Below are positions 8,868 through 17,944 of a stretch of 64,000 bases of DNA, in pieces. Below the pieces are notes generated by a model. That model worked only from the letters and a program-made list of their open reading frames with translations. It was not told the DNA's origin and made no database searches. Both the position numbers and the translations under genes were made by a program. The stretch comes from Acidibrevibacterium fodinaquatile (GTDB taxonomy: Bacteria > Pseudomonadota > Alphaproteobacteria > Acetobacterales > Acetobacteraceae), in contig NZ_CP029176.1 in the NCBI RefSeq assembly GCF_003352165.1, positions 1,860,001-1,924,000 of the forward strand, written 5' to 3'. Numbering within the stretch: the first letter of the stretch is position 1; each line of letters starts with the position of its first letter.

Positions 8868-9820
8868 CGGCGGATCACCCGCTCCGCCGGGATGGCGCCG
8901 CCGGTGAGTGCGGCGACGATACATTCCGCCGCCATCACCCCCATGCGTTCGAACGCGAGCGGCGTTACGCCGGCGACATGCGGGGTCGCGATCACGCGCG
9001 GATGGTTGCGCAGCGCCGCATCGGCCGGCGGTGGTTCGTCCTCGAACACGTCAAGGGCGGCGCCGGCGAGATGGCCGCGATCGAGCGCCTCGCGCAGCGC
9101 CACCTCGTCGATCAGCCCGCCGCGCGCGGTATTGATGACGAAGGCGCCGGCGGGAAGCCGCGCGATCGCGGCGGCATCGATCAGATGCCGCGTCTCCGGG
9201 GCCAGCGGGCAATGGAGCGAGAGGATATCGGCGTGCGCGAGCAGGCTCGGCAGATCGGAGATTCGCTCGGCGCCGGTGAGCGGCGCCGCGCCCGGCGTCG
9301 TCGCGAAAACCCGCATCCCGAACGCGCCGGCGAGCCGCGCGACCTCGCGGCCGATCGCCCCGAAGCCGATCAAGCCGAGGCGCTTGCCCGCGACATCGCC
9401 GACCGCGCTCGCAGCCCCGCGCCAGCCGCCGCCGGCGATCACCGCGCCGAGCGGTTTCAGTTCCTTGACCAAGGCGAGGATGAGGGCGAGCGTGTGCTCG
9501 GCGACCGCGAGCGCGTTCGAGCCCGGTGCATTGGTGACGAGGATGCCGCGCGCCCGCGCCGCCGCGACATCGACCTCATCGACGCCGACCCCGTGGCGCG
9601 CGATGATTTTGAGTTTCGGCGCCGCCGCCATCACCGTATCGTCGACGCGGCCCTGACGGCACAGAATGGCATCGGCGTCGACCTCGCGGGCGAGCGTCGC
9701 GATTGCCTTCGCGTCCGGATAAGGCGGCATCAGATGGACGGCGCAGCCGGCCGCTTCGAGCAACGCCCGAGCCGCCGGCGCGAGCCCGGGTGCCGTCATG
9801 ATGACCTGAAAACGCGCCAT
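8864..9820 (-). CDS. D-2-hydroxyacid dehydrogenase (SerA-like)
   Basis: 318 residues from the ATG at 9820, with GGGAG 6 bases upstream; an upstream GTG at 9835 is weaker. NAD-binding Rossmann domain GKRLGLIGFGAIGREVARLA, catalytic Arg in VINTARGGLIDE, Glu in ALDVFEDEPPP and His in NHPRVIATPHVAG are all present. The substrate-binding half carries ARHGVGVDEVDVAAA and NAPGSNALAVAEHTL, typical of the phosphoglycerate dehydrogenase-like branch. There is no ACT regulatory domain, so it may act on another 2-hydroxyacid rather than 3-phosphoglycerate. It overlaps lnt by 4 bases and follows olsB by 16 bases. Confidence 0.88.
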   Translation of the reverse strand: MARFQVIMTAPGLAPAARALLEAAGCAVHLMPPYPDAKAIATLAREVDADAILCRQGRVDDTVMAAAPKLKIIARHGVGVDEVDVAAARARGILVTNAPGSNALAVAEHTLALILALVKELKPLGAVIAGGGWRGAASAVGDVAGKRLGLIGFGAIGREVARLAGAFGMRVFATTPGAAPLTGAERISDLPSLLAHADILSLHCPLAPETRHLIDAAAIARLPAGAFVINTARGGLIDEVALREALDRGHLAGAALDVFEDEPPPADAALRNHPRVIATPHVAGVTPLAFERMGVMAAECIVAALTGGAIPAERVIRR

Positions 9821-9836
9821 CGCCGCTCCCGTCACG

Positions 9837-10667
9837 TCAGGTGAGGGCGTCGCGCAATTGCCGCTCGTAATGGCGGTAATATTTGTCGGTGACGAGATCG
9901 GTCTTCACCAGCACGATGACGTCGGTGGTGTTGAACTGGTCGTCGATCACCGCGCCGTCGCCAACGAAGCCGCCGAGGCGGAGATAGCCCTTGATCAGCG
10001 GCGGCAGTTGCGCCGCAACCCGCCGCGGATCGACCGCGCCGACCGGCAGGCGGCGCATCTCGACATAGCGATGCGGCAAGGCACGCGGGCGAAGCGCCGG
10101 CGGCGCGAGGTGATTGTCATAGAGATAGGTCAGCTCGGCGCTCAGCGCCTCGGGCCGCGTGCCGGGGAGGCTCGCGCACCCGAACATGAGATCGATCCGA
10201 TGCAGAAACACGTAAGCGGCGATGCCGCGCCAGAGCAATTGCATGGCGGCGCTGCCACGATAGCCGACCGCAACGCAGGAGCGGCCGAGTTCCAGGATCT
10301 GCCCGGGATAGGCGATGAGGCGGCTGATATCGAATTCCCCCGCCGAGTAGAAACCGCCGGCGGCCTCGGCGGCGGCGCGGGTGATCAGCCGATAGGTCCC
10401 GACCACCCCCTCCGGTCCCGGCCCGATCGCGTGGTCGACGACGATGAGATGGTCGGCGACATCATCGAAGCGGTCGCGGTCGCGATGGCGGGCGGCGATG
10501 TCGGGGGCGGGGCGGGCGCCCATTTCCTCGAAGAAAATGCGAAAGCGCAGCGCCTCGGCGGCGTCGATCTCGGCCGGGCTGCGCGCCAGCCGGACGCCGA
10601 GATGGCCACTGCGGAGTTCGCCGAAACCATGGATTGGGTCGCGGCGGAGGGTGAAGGGCGCGGTCAT
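9837..10667 (-). CDS. olsB: ornithine-acyl-ACP N-acyltransferase OlsB-like (GNAT)
   Basis: 276 residues. GNAT-related acyltransferase of the OlsB/hemolysin-like family that transfers a 3-hydroxyacyl chain from ACP to ornithine, the first step of ornithine lipid synthesis. Features seen are LRFRIFFEEMGARP near the N-terminus, ADHLIVVDHAIGPGPEGVVG, the ILELGRSCVAVGYRGSAAMQ acyl-carrier pocket region, and FGCASLPGTRPEA. The C-terminal LIKGYLRLGGFVGDGAVIDD stretch is usual for OlsB. It overlaps fur by 4 bases (ATGA). olsA is not in the window. Function rests on family similarity. Confidence 0.82.
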   Translation of the reverse strand: MTAPFTLRRDPIHGFGELRSGHLGVRLARSPAEIDAAEALRFRIFFEEMGARPAPDIAARHRDRDRFDDVADHLIVVDHAIGPGPEGVVGTYRLITRAAAEAAGGFYSAGEFDISRLIAYPGQILELGRSCVAVGYRGSAAMQLLWRGIAAYVFLHRIDLMFGCASLPGTRPEALSAELTYLYDNHLAPPALRPRALPHRYVEMRRLPVGAVDPRRVAAQLPPLIKGYLRLGGFVGDGAVIDDQFNTTDVIVLVKTDLVTDKYYRHYERQLRDALT

Positions 10668-11131
10668 CGCCGGGGTCCGATGGCAAGGGGGTGGGGGGCC
10701 GTCTCTTGGGGTGGCTCGCCGTTGGCCGCGGTGCGTCGGCCGAACAGTTCGAGTCGCATTGAGACGAGATCGAAGCCGAGCCGCGCGGCGAGGCTGTGCA
10801 GCATGGCTTCGAGGGCGGGATCGGTGAATTCGATCACCCGGCCGCTATCGGCGTCGATCAGGTGATAGTGATGGCCATGCGCCGTCGCCTCGTAGCGGGC
10901 GCGGCCGCCGCCGAAATCGCGGCGTTCCAGGATGCCTTTTTCCTCGAGAAGCCGCACCGTGCGATAGACCGTCGCGATCGAGATACGGGCGTCAAGGGCG
11001 CTGGCGCGGCGATAGAGTTCCTCGACATCGGGATGATCTTCCGCCTCGGACAGGACGCGGGCGATGATCCGCCTCTGGCCGGTCATTTTGAGGCGACGTT
11101 CGATGCATAGGCGTTCGATACGCGATTCCAT
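10664..11131 (-). CDS. fur: Fur-family metal-responsive repressor (Fur/Mur type)
   Basis: 155 residues from ATG 11131 (MESRIERLCIERRL). Winged-helix DNA-binding domain: MTGQRRIIARVLSEAEDHPD and ISIATVYRTVRLLEEKGIL. Dimerisation and metal domain begins at ATAHGHHYHLIDADSGRVIE. The cysteine pairs of classical Fur are absent, and the overall pattern resembles the manganese-responsive Mur of rhizobia; whether this copy senses Fe or Mn is not decidable from sequence. Upstream codons to 11197 are open but lack the conserved start context. It overlaps olsB by 4 bases, an unusual coupling of a metal regulator with a lipid gene that could reflect only shared transcription. Confidence 0.88.
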   Translation of the reverse strand: MESRIERLCIERRLKMTGQRRIIARVLSEAEDHPDVEELYRRASALDARISIATVYRTVRLLEEKGILERRDFGGGRARYEATAHGHHYHLIDADSGRVIEFTDPALEAMLHSLAARLGFDLVSMRLELFGRRTAANGEPPQETAPHPLAIGPRR

Positions 11132-11408
11132 CGGATCCTCGGTCACCCGCCACCTGGAAGCCCCCGCGCGGAAAAGCCTCCGGGCGGGCGCGCCCATGGT
11201 GGTAGCCGATCCGCCCCACCCCTGTCGACCTCGTGCCGGCTCTCGACCGCTTAACCCTTAAAGCGCAAGGTTCTGCCCGACCCGCCCCGCGATCAGATCA
11301 ACCGATCGCATGCAATCGATCATGGCCCGGCCGATCATAGCAGGGCGTTTATGCCCGGGCGGGGGCGTTGCTGGCAAGAGACCGGCGCGCCGCGCGAGGA
11401 TGGACGGC

Positions 11409-11816
11409 TCAGCCCTGATCGCGCGCCTTGGTGCCGAGGCCGATCTTCTTCGCGAGACTGGAGCGATGCTGGGCATAATTCGGCGCCACCATCGGGTAAT
11501 CCGGCGGTAGATTCCAGCGCTCGCGATACTGTTCCGGGGTCATCCCATAGGATGTTTTCAGATGGCGGCGCAGCATTTTGAGCTTCTTGCCGTCTTCCAA
11601 GCAAATGATATAGTCTGGAGCGATGGACTTCTTAATCGGCACAGCCGGTTGCAATTTCTCGACTTCCGGTTGCTCTTTGCCGATATTGGTCAATGTTTTA
11701 TAGACATCCTGAATCAGATTCGGCAGCATATCCACCGAGACCGAATTGTTGGTGACATGCGCCGAGACGATTCTTGCCGTCAGCTCCAGAATATCAGGCG
11801 AGACTTTAGAGTCCAT
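11409..11816 (-). CDS. MucR/Ros-type zinc-finger transcriptional regulator
   Basis: 135 residues, full family length. The prokaryotic zinc finger is at residues ~70-100: DYIICLEDGKKLKMLRRHL followed by SYGMTPEQYRERWNLPPDYP. The metal ligands read as Cys, an Asp three residues later, and the two His of the C-terminal helix, as in MucR proteins where the second Cys is replaced. The N-terminal half (LTARIVSAHVTNNSVSVDML) is the oligomerisation region. MucR proteins act as H-NS-like or exopolysaccharide/motility regulators in alphaproteobacteria. It is divergent from the TusA-like gene across a 62-base gap. Confidence 0.93.
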   Translation of the reverse strand: MDSKVSPDILELTARIVSAHVTNNSVSVDMLPNLIQDVYKTLTNIGKEQPEVEKLQPAVPIKKSIAPDYIICLEDGKKLKMLRRHLKTSYGMTPEQYRERWNLPPDYPMVAPNYAQHRSSLAKKIGLGTKARDQG

Positions 11817-11878
11817 GGCAGATTTTTCCTCGATGTGTAATTATAACTCTCACATAAATCGTTTGTCGATGAGTCGCA

Positions 11879-12166
11879 ATGGATATGTCGCTCGTGACTG
11901 AGAAAAATACACCGGAAGGCAGTCCCACCCCGGATCACACCCTCGATATCACGCGAGATCTTTGTCCCATGACGTTTGTCAGGACGAGACTTATGCTCGA
12001 TCGCATGGCGGAGGGGGAGACATTATTGGTGTTACTGAAAGGCGCCGAGCCGATCGCCAATGTTCCGCGCGCGGCGGCGGCGCTCGGGCATGGGATATTC
12101 CTTGGAGCCAAGGATTCTGAGGGAGTTGCGCGCGTTTTTATCAGGAAGGGGAGGGCGTTTGGCTGA
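11879..12166 (+). CDS. TusA-family sulfur carrier-like protein
   Basis: 95 residues with the TusA/SirA core: LDITRDLCPMTFVRTRLMLD, Cys29 being the expected persulfide site. The usual CPxP motif reads CPMT, so the second Pro is lost, as happens in some non-tRNA-modifying paralogues. TusA proteins hand sulfur to tRNA thiolation, molybdenum cofactor or selenium pathways. The 3' end overlaps ruvX (opposite strand) by 26 bases. Another ATG two codons in would serve equally well. A role in tRNA thiolation is not established by the context. Confidence 0.82.
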   Translation: MDMSLVTEKNTPEGSPTPDHTLDITRDLCPMTFVRTRLMLDRMAEGETLLVLLKGAEPIANVPRAAAALGHGIFLGAKDSEGVARVFIRKGRAFG

Positions 12167-12689
12167 TCCCCCCGGTGGTTTCATTATCGCAATCTCTGCC
12201 CGGGGTCGCAGCGCGACTGGCATCGAGTGCCGCCTGAAGGATATAGGTGGCGGCGGCGCGATCGACGCTGGCGGCGCGCTTGCGCCGTGAAAGATCGGCC
12301 TCATTGATCAGCATGCGGTTGACGGCAGCGCTCGACAGCCGCTCGTCCCAGAAGGCGAGGGCGAGCGCGGTGGCGTCTCCTAGGGCGCGCGCCCAGTCCC
12401 GCGCCGCCTGCGCCGCTGGCCCCAAAGTGCCGTCAAGCGACAGCGGCAAGCCGACGACGAGCCCGCCGGCGCCTTCGCGCGCCGCGATCGCCGCGATCTC
12501 AGTGGCGTTGTCGCGAAGACGCCGGCGCCGGAGGCTGCCATAGGGCGAGGCGATGCTGAGCGTTACGTCCGAGAGCGCAAGCCCGATCGTCTGGCTGCCG
12601 GGGTCGATCCCGAGCAGCCGCATCCCCGGCGCAAGTGCTGCGCGAAGCGCCCGGAGTTCGGCCAGCAGGTTCGGGTTGCTGCGCGCCAT
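12141..12689 (-). CDS. ruvX: YqgF/RuvX family pre-16S rRNA nuclease
   Basis: 182 residues from ATG 12689 (MARSNPNLLAELRALRAALA), which keeps the leader helix seen in relatives; a shorter start is possible at MRLLGIDPG. RNase H-like fold: GIDPGSQTIGLALSD with the first catalytic Asp, GLVVGLPLSLDGTLG, LAFWDERLSS with the Glu, and the last Asp in AASVDRAAATYILQ. The family processes the 5' end of 16S rRNA in E. coli and was earlier called Holliday-junction resolvase-like. It is divergent from gatC, 66 bases apart, and convergent with the TusA-like gene. Confidence 0.9.
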   Translation of the reverse strand: MARSNPNLLAELRALRAALAPGMRLLGIDPGSQTIGLALSDVTLSIASPYGSLRRRRLRDNATEIAAIAAREGAGGLVVGLPLSLDGTLGPAAQAARDWARALGDATALALAFWDERLSSAAVNRMLINEADLSRRKRAASVDRAAATYILQAALDASRAATPGRDCDNETTGGISQTPSPS

Positions 12690-12755
12690 GGCGGCGGTTA
12701 TGGTCCGCGCCCGCCCTGAGACCAAGCCGGAATTGACCAAGAGAGAATTTTTCCC

Positions 12756-13043
12756 ATGTCGCTCGATCCCGCGACCGTCCGTCGCATCGCCCATCTCGCC
12801 CGCATCCATATCGAAGATGACGACATTCCGCGTCTGCAGGCCGAATTGAACGGCATCCTCGGCTGGGTCGAGCAACTCGCCGGCGTCGATGTCGAGGGGG
12901 TGCGGCCGCTCACCGGGGCTGCGGAGATGGAATTGCCGATGCGTGCGGACGAGATCACCGATGGCGGCATCCCGGAACAGATTCTCGCCAACGCGCCCGA
13001 GCGCGCCGGCGATTACTTCGTCGTCCCCAAGGTGGTCGAATGA
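12756..13043 (+). CDS. gatC: Asp/Glu-tRNA amidotransferase subunit C
   Basis: 95 residues. GatC wraps around GatA and GatB to stabilise the amidotransferase. Characteristic N-terminal helix [17 protein letters not shown], middle [19 protein letters not shown], and C-terminal [14 protein letters not shown] are all conserved. The stop overlaps the gatA start (ATGA), the first of two such overlaps in the gatCAB operon. The complex turns Glu-tRNA(Gln) and Asp-tRNA(Asn) into their amidated forms, which suggests glutaminyl-tRNA is made indirectly here. Confidence 0.97.
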   Translation: MSLDPATVRRIAHLARIHIEDDDIPRLQAELNGILGWVEQLAGVDVEGVRPLTGAAEMELPMRADEITDGGIPEQILANAPERAGDYFVVPKVVE

Positions 13044-14563
13044 GCCTCACCGATCTCACGATTGCGCAGGCGTGCGCCGGCTTGCGCGAGGAAAAATTCA
13101 CCGCCCGCGCATTGACCGAGGCGCATCTCGCGGCGATCGAGACACTCAACGGGCAGCTCAACGCCTTCATCACCGTCACCCCGGATCTCGCCCTAGCGCA
13201 GGCGGATGAAGCCGATAGGGCACTAAAGGACGGCACGGCCGGGCCGCTCGCCGGCATTCCGCTCGCGATCAAGGATCTCTTTTGCACCGCCGGGGTGCGC
13301 ACCACGGCGGGAAGCCGAATTCTGGAGACCTTCGTCCCGCCCTATGAGAGCACGGTGACGGCGAACCTGCGCGCGGCGGACGCGGTATTCATCGGCAAAG
13401 CCAATCTCGACGAATTCGCCATGGGGTCATCGAACATGACCTCGGCCTTCGGGCCGGTGACCAATCCCTGGCGGCGGGCCGGCGATGAGGCGGCGCTCGT
13501 TCCCGGGGGCTCCTCCGGCGGCTCGGCGGCCGCGGTTGCGGCACGGCTTGCGCTCGGCGCCACCGGCACCGACACGGGCGGCTCGATCCGCCAGCCAGCC
13601 TCCTTTTGCGGCATCGTCGGCATGAAGCCGACCTATGGGCGTTGCTCGCGTTACGGCATCATCGCCTTTGCCTCGTCCCTCGATCAAGCTGGGCCGATGG
13701 CCCGCACCGTCGAGGATTGCGCGATTTTGCTCGGCGCCATGGCTGGGTTCGATCCCAAGGACAGCACTTCCGCCGATCGCCCGGTGCCAAACTTCGCCGC
13801 CGCCTGTGGGGAGGGCGTCAAGAGGCTCAAGATCGGCTTCGTGTCGGGTCTCCCGATTCCCAACATGCCGGGGGCGGATGCAGATGCAGACGTTATCGCC
13901 CGCATGCTCGACGATGCGGATAAGTGGCTTTGCCGCGACGACGACGGCGCAACCCGGGTGGATGTTACCCTTCCGCTTTTGCAACACGCGCTCCCCACCT
14001 ACTATATCATCGCCCCGGCCGAGGCATCCTCCAACCTCGCGCGTTACGACGGCGTGCGTTTTGGGCGCCGCGCGGACGGCGCTGATCTGATCGAGATGTA
14101 TGAACGCACCCGCGCCGAAGGTTTCGGCGATGAGGTCAAGCGCCGCATCCTGATCGGAACCTATGTGCTCTCGGCCGGCTATTATGATGCCTATTATCTT
14201 CGCGCGCAGAAAATCCGCCGGCTTATTTACGAGGATTTTCGAAAGGCGTTCGAGACCTGCGACGTGATCGTTTTGCCCACGGCGCCGACGGTCGCCTTTG
14301 CACAAAACGAAAAAATCGAAGACCCGCGTCTCATGTACCTCAACGATATTTACACGGTCCCGGTCAATCTCGCGGGGCTGCCGGCGATTTCGGTGCCCGT
14401 GACAGTGACGCCCGACCATGCCGCCGGCGGCGGGCTGCCGCTCGGCTTGCAGGTGATCGGCAGACCGTTCGAGGAGGAAAAGGTGTTTGCGGTTGCGGCG
14501 GCGATCGAGAAGGCGGCGGGATTTTCGGCGCTGCCGGCGCTCCGTGCGGGGGCGGCGCGATGA
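13040..14563 (+). CDS. gatA: Asp/Glu-tRNA amidotransferase subunit A
   Basis: 507 residues of the amidase-signature family. The Ser-cisSer-Lys triad is visible: Lys in [17 protein letters not shown], cis-Ser and nucleophile region in [20 protein letters not shown] and [19 protein letters not shown]. This subunit releases ammonia from glutamine for use by GatB. Length and order match family norms. It shares 4 bases with both neighbours, so translation of the three subunits is probably coupled. Confidence 0.97.
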   Translation: MSLTDLTIAQACAGLREEKFTARALTEAHLAAIETLNGQLNAFITVTPDLALAQADEADRALKDGTAGPLAGIPLAIKDLFCTAGVRTTAGSRILETFVPPYESTVTANLRAADAVFIGKANLDEFAMGSSNMTSAFGPVTNPWRRAGDEAALVPGGSSGGSAAAVAARLALGATGTDTGGSIRQPASFCGIVGMKPTYGRCSRYGIIAFASSLDQAGPMARTVEDCAILLGAMAGFDPKDSTSADRPVPNFAAACGEGVKRLKIGFVSGLPIPNMPGADADADVIARMLDDADKWLCRDDDGATRVDVTLPLLQHALPTYYIIAPAEASSNLARYDGVRFGRRADGADLIEMYERTRAEGFGDEVKRRILIGTYVLSAGYYDAYYLRAQKIRRLIYEDFRKAFETCDVIVLPTAPTVAFAQNEKIEDPRLMYLNDIYTVPVNLAGLPAISVPVTVTPDHAAGGGLPLGLQVIGRPFEEEKVFAVAAAIEKAAGFSALPALRAGAAR

Positions 14564-16011
14564 GCTACGTGATCGAGGGCAAAACCGGCCCGTGGGAACT
14601 CGTGATCGGGCTTGAAGTCCACGCCCAGGTGATTTCGAAGGCCAAACTCTTCAGCGGCGCCGCGACCGCGTTTGGCGCTGCGCCAAACAGCCAGGTGAGT
14701 TTCGTCGATGCCGCGTTTCCCGGCATGCTGCCGGTGATCAACCGCGAATGCGTCGCCCAGGCGGTCCGCACCGGGCTCGGGCTCAACGCCGAAATCCATC
14801 TCGAGAGCCGGTTCGACCGCAAGAATTATTTTTACGCCGATCTCCCCGCCGGCTATCAGATCAGCCAGTATCAACACCCGATCGTCGGGCGCGGCGTGAT
14901 CGAAATCGAACTCGCCGACGGCACGGTGCGCGAAATCGGCATCACCCGCCTCCATCTCGAGCAGGATGCCGGCAAATCGCTGCATGATCAGCATCCGGCG
15001 AAAACCTATATCGATCTCAACCGCGCCGGCGTTGCGCTGATGGAAATCGTGAGCGAGCCCGATTTGCGCAGCCCCGAGGAAGCCGGCGCTTACCTGCGCA
15101 AGCTTCGCACCATTTTGCGCTATCTCGGCACCTGCGATGGCAACATGGATGAGGGCTCTATGCGCGCCGACGTCAATGTTTCGGTGCGCCGCGCCGGCGA
15201 GGATTTCCGCACCCGCTGCGAGGTCAAGAACGTGAACTCGGTGCGCTTCGTCATGCAGGCGATCGAAGCGGAAGCGCGGCGCCAGATCGCGGTTTGGGAG
15301 GAAGGCGGCGTCGTTTCGCAGGAAACCCGCCTGTTCGAGCCCGGGCGCGGCATTACGCGGAGCATGCGGAGCAAGGAAGACGCGCATGATTACCGCTATT
15401 TCCCCGACCCCGATCTGCTGCCGCTGGTGCTCGATCCCGCCTGGGTCGAGGCGCTGCGCCGGGATTTGCCGGAGCTGCCGGACGCGAAAAAGCAGCGTTT
15501 CATCAAAGATTACGGGCTTCCCGCCTATGACGCCGGGGTCTTGGTCGCCGAGCAGGCGAGCGCCGATTATTTCGAGGCGGTGGCGCGCGGGCGCGATGGC
15601 AAATTCGCCGCGAACTGGGTGATCGGCGATCTTTTCGCGGCCTTGAATCGCACCGGGCGGACGATCGAGACCTCGCCGGTCTCGGCGTTAGCACTCGGGC
15701 AACTTCTCGATCTGATCTCGGACGGCACGATCAATGGCCGCATCGCCAAAGACGTGTTCGAGGAGATGGTCGAGAGCGGCGCCGCGCCTGGCGAGATCGT
15801 CGAGCGCAAAAATCTTCGCCAGGTGACCGATACCGGTGCGATCGAGCGGGCGATCGCCGCCGTGCTCGCGGCCAATGCCGACAAGGTCGCCGAATACAAG
15901 GCGGGCAAGGAGAAATTATTCGGCTTTTTCGTCGGCCAGGTGATGAAAGCGATGGCGGGGAAGGGCAATCCCGCGCTTGTCAACGACGTGCTTCGCCGCC
16001 TCCTCGGCTGA
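14560..16011 (+). CDS. gatB: Asp/Glu-tRNA amidotransferase subunit B
   Basis: 483 residues. The kinase-like cradle begins [20 protein letters not shown], with [20 protein letters not shown] and the signature [20 protein letters not shown]; the EEGSMR-type segment appears as [17 protein letters not shown]. The C-terminal YqeY-like tail ([33 protein letters not shown]) binds tRNA. The next gene starts 10 bases later but is functionally unrelated. Confidence 0.97.
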   Translation: MSYVIEGKTGPWELVIGLEVHAQVISKAKLFSGAATAFGAAPNSQVSFVDAAFPGMLPVINRECVAQAVRTGLGLNAEIHLESRFDRKNYFYADLPAGYQISQYQHPIVGRGVIEIELADGTVREIGITRLHLEQDAGKSLHDQHPAKTYIDLNRAGVALMEIVSEPDLRSPEEAGAYLRKLRTILRYLGTCDGNMDEGSMRADVNVSVRRAGEDFRTRCEVKNVNSVRFVMQAIEAEARRQIAVWEEGGVVSQETRLFEPGRGITRSMRSKEDAHDYRYFPDPDLLPLVLDPAWVEALRRDLPELPDAKKQRFIKDYGLPAYDAGVLVAEQASADYFEAVARGRDGKFAANWVIGDLFAALNRTGRTIETSPVSALALGQLLDLISDGTINGRIAKDVFEEMVESGAAPGEIVERKNLRQVTDTGAIERAIAAVLAANADKVAEYKAGKEKLFGFFVGQVMKAMAGKGNPALVNDVLRRLLG

Positions 16012-16021
16012 CGCGCCGGCC

Positions 16022-17836
16022 ATGGCGCGCGCGGCTCGGCTCGCCCTTTGTGGGATCGAGGCGCTGGCGGCGGCGCTGGTCATCCTCGAGGTCGTAATCC
16101 TTTTTGCCGGCGTCGTGGCGCGCTACGGCTTCGATAGCCCTTTGCTGTGGTCGGACGAACTCGCCGGCGCCCTCTTTTTGTGGCTTGCCATGCTCGGCGC
16201 CGCGATCGCGCTCTGGCGGGGCGAGCATATGCGGCTTGCGACCCTCGTCGGCCGCGCGCCGCCCGCGCTTCGCGCCCGGCTCGAGGCACTCGCCAATGCC
16301 ATCGTCATGGTGTTCGTGCTCGAAATCATCCGCCCCGCCTATGCCTACATGATCACCCAATGGCCGGTGAGCAGCCCGGCGCTGGCATTTTCCGATGGCC
16401 TCCGCGTCGCCGCCCTCGTCGTCGGCGCGGCGCTGATGCTGGTGATCGCGGCGTTTCGCCTGTTTGCGGCCGGCGGCTTTCGCGGCGGGCTTGCGGCACT
16501 CGCGATGACGGGCGTGGTCGCCTTCGTGCTCACCCTGCTTGAGCCGCTGTTTCTTCGTCTCGGCAACGGCAATCTGGTGCTCTTCTTCGTCGGCCTGGTC
16601 GGCTTCGCGGTTGCGATCGGCGTGCCGATCGCGTTTGCCTTCGGTACCGCGACCTTGAGCTATCTCGCGCTCACCACCCATATCCCGCTCGGCATCGTCG
16701 TCAGCCGGATGGATGGCGGCATGTCGGGGATGGTCCTGCTTGCGGTGCCGCTGTTCATTTTTCTCGGGCTTCTGATCGAGATGACGGGGCTCGCGCGCGC
16801 GATGATCGATTTCCTCGCCGGCCTTCTCGGTCATGTCCGGGGCGGCCTCGCTTACGTGCTGATCGTCGCGATGTATCTGGTTTCGGGGATTTCCGGCTCG
16901 AAAGCCGCCGACATGGCGGCGGTGGCGCCGGCTTTGTTTCCCGAAATGCGCGCGCGTGGCGCGCGGCCGGGCCAGCTCGTCGCCCTCCTCGCCGCCTCGG
17001 GGGCGATGGCCGAGACCATTCCGCCGAGCCTGGTTCTGGTCACCATCGGGTCGGTGACCGGGGTTTCCATCGCCGGCCTTTTCAATGGCGGTGTCCTGCC
17101 CGCCGCCCTCGGCGCGCTCGGCCTTGCCCTGGTGGTGTTTTTCGAGGCGCGGCGCGAACCGTTCGCCGCCGCGCCGCGAGTCTCGAAACGCGAGGTCGCG
17201 CGCCGTTTCCTGATCGCCTTGCCGGCGCTGGTGCTGCCGTTTCTGATCCGCGCCGCGGTGGTGGACGGCATCGCGACCGCGACCGAGGTTTCGACCGTCG
17301 GCGTCGTCTATGTCGTGCTCGCCGGGCTGTTCTTTTATCGCCAATTCGCGTGGCGCCGGCTCGGCGCCATTCTCGTCGAAACCGCGTCCCTTTCGGGGGC
17401 GATTCTCCTCATTATCGGCACCGCGACCGCGATGGGCTGGGCGCTGACGCAATCGGGCTTCGCGCGCGCGCTCGTCGCCGCCGTCAGCGCGATGCCGGGC
17501 GGGCGGGCGGGGTTTTTTGCCGCTTCCATCGCCGCCTTCGCGGTATTGGGGTCGGTCTTGGAGGGGATTCCGGCGATCATCCTGTTCGGCCCGCTGTTGT
17601 TTCCCGCCGCCCGCGCGCTCCAGATCGCGGAAATCCATTATGCCATCGTCGTTGTCCTCGCGATGGGGCTTGGTCTCTTCGCGCCGCCCTTCGGGGTTGG
17701 CTTTTATGCCGCCTGTGCGATCGGGAAAATATCCCCGGACGCCGCGATCGGGCGCATTTGGGCCTATCTCGGCGTGCTCCTGGTCGCGGTTCTGCTGGTC
17801 GCTGCGTTCCCGGTGCTCTCGCTCGGCTGGCGCTGA
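16022..17836 (+). CDS. fused TRAP transporter DctQ-DctM subunits
   Basis: 604 residues from ATG 16022. Residues 1 to ~165 form the small four-helix DctQ subunit (LCGIEALAAALVILEVVILF, LWSDELAGALFLWLAMLGAA). After a hydrophobic linker comes DctM: VGLVGFAVAIGVPIAFAFGT, GMVLLAVPLFIFLGLLIEMT, GGLAYVLIVAMYLVSGISGS and AVVLAMGLGLFAPPFGVGFY. Such Q-M fusions import organic acids using a sodium gradient and a periplasmic DctP receptor. No DctP gene is encoded anywhere in the window, so the receptor must lie elsewhere. Starting earlier (15977) would overlap gatB and adds no plausible sequence. Substrate unknown. Confidence 0.9.
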   Translation: MARAARLALCGIEALAAALVILEVVILFAGVVARYGFDSPLLWSDELAGALFLWLAMLGAAIALWRGEHMRLATLVGRAPPALRARLEALANAIVMVFVLEIIRPAYAYMITQWPVSSPALAFSDGLRVAALVVGAALMLVIAAFRLFAAGGFRGGLAALAMTGVVAFVLTLLEPLFLRLGNGNLVLFFVGLVGFAVAIGVPIAFAFGTATLSYLALTTHIPLGIVVSRMDGGMSGMVLLAVPLFIFLGLLIEMTGLARAMIDFLAGLLGHVRGGLAYVLIVAMYLVSGISGSKAADMAAVAPALFPEMRARGARPGQLVALLAASGAMAETIPPSLVLVTIGSVTGVSIAGLFNGGVLPAALGALGLALVVFFEARREPFAAAPRVSKREVARRFLIALPALVLPFLIRAAVVDGIATATEVSTVGVVYVVLAGLFFYRQFAWRRLGAILVETASLSGAILLIIGTATAMGWALTQSGFARALVAAVSAMPGGRAGFFAASIAAFAVLGSVLEGIPAIILFGPLLFPAARALQIAEIHYAIVVVLAMGLGLFAPPFGVGFYAACAIGKISPDAAIGRIWAYLGVLLVAVLLVAAFPVLSLGWR

Positions 17837-17944
17837 TCGCGCAGCCCTGCCTTGCCCAGCCGCGGCCTTGCGGGATCGCCGGTTTGGGGGGATGCTCGCC
17901 GCAACCGAAAAGCGAGGCGCCGATGCGCCAGGTGAGGTGAGGAG

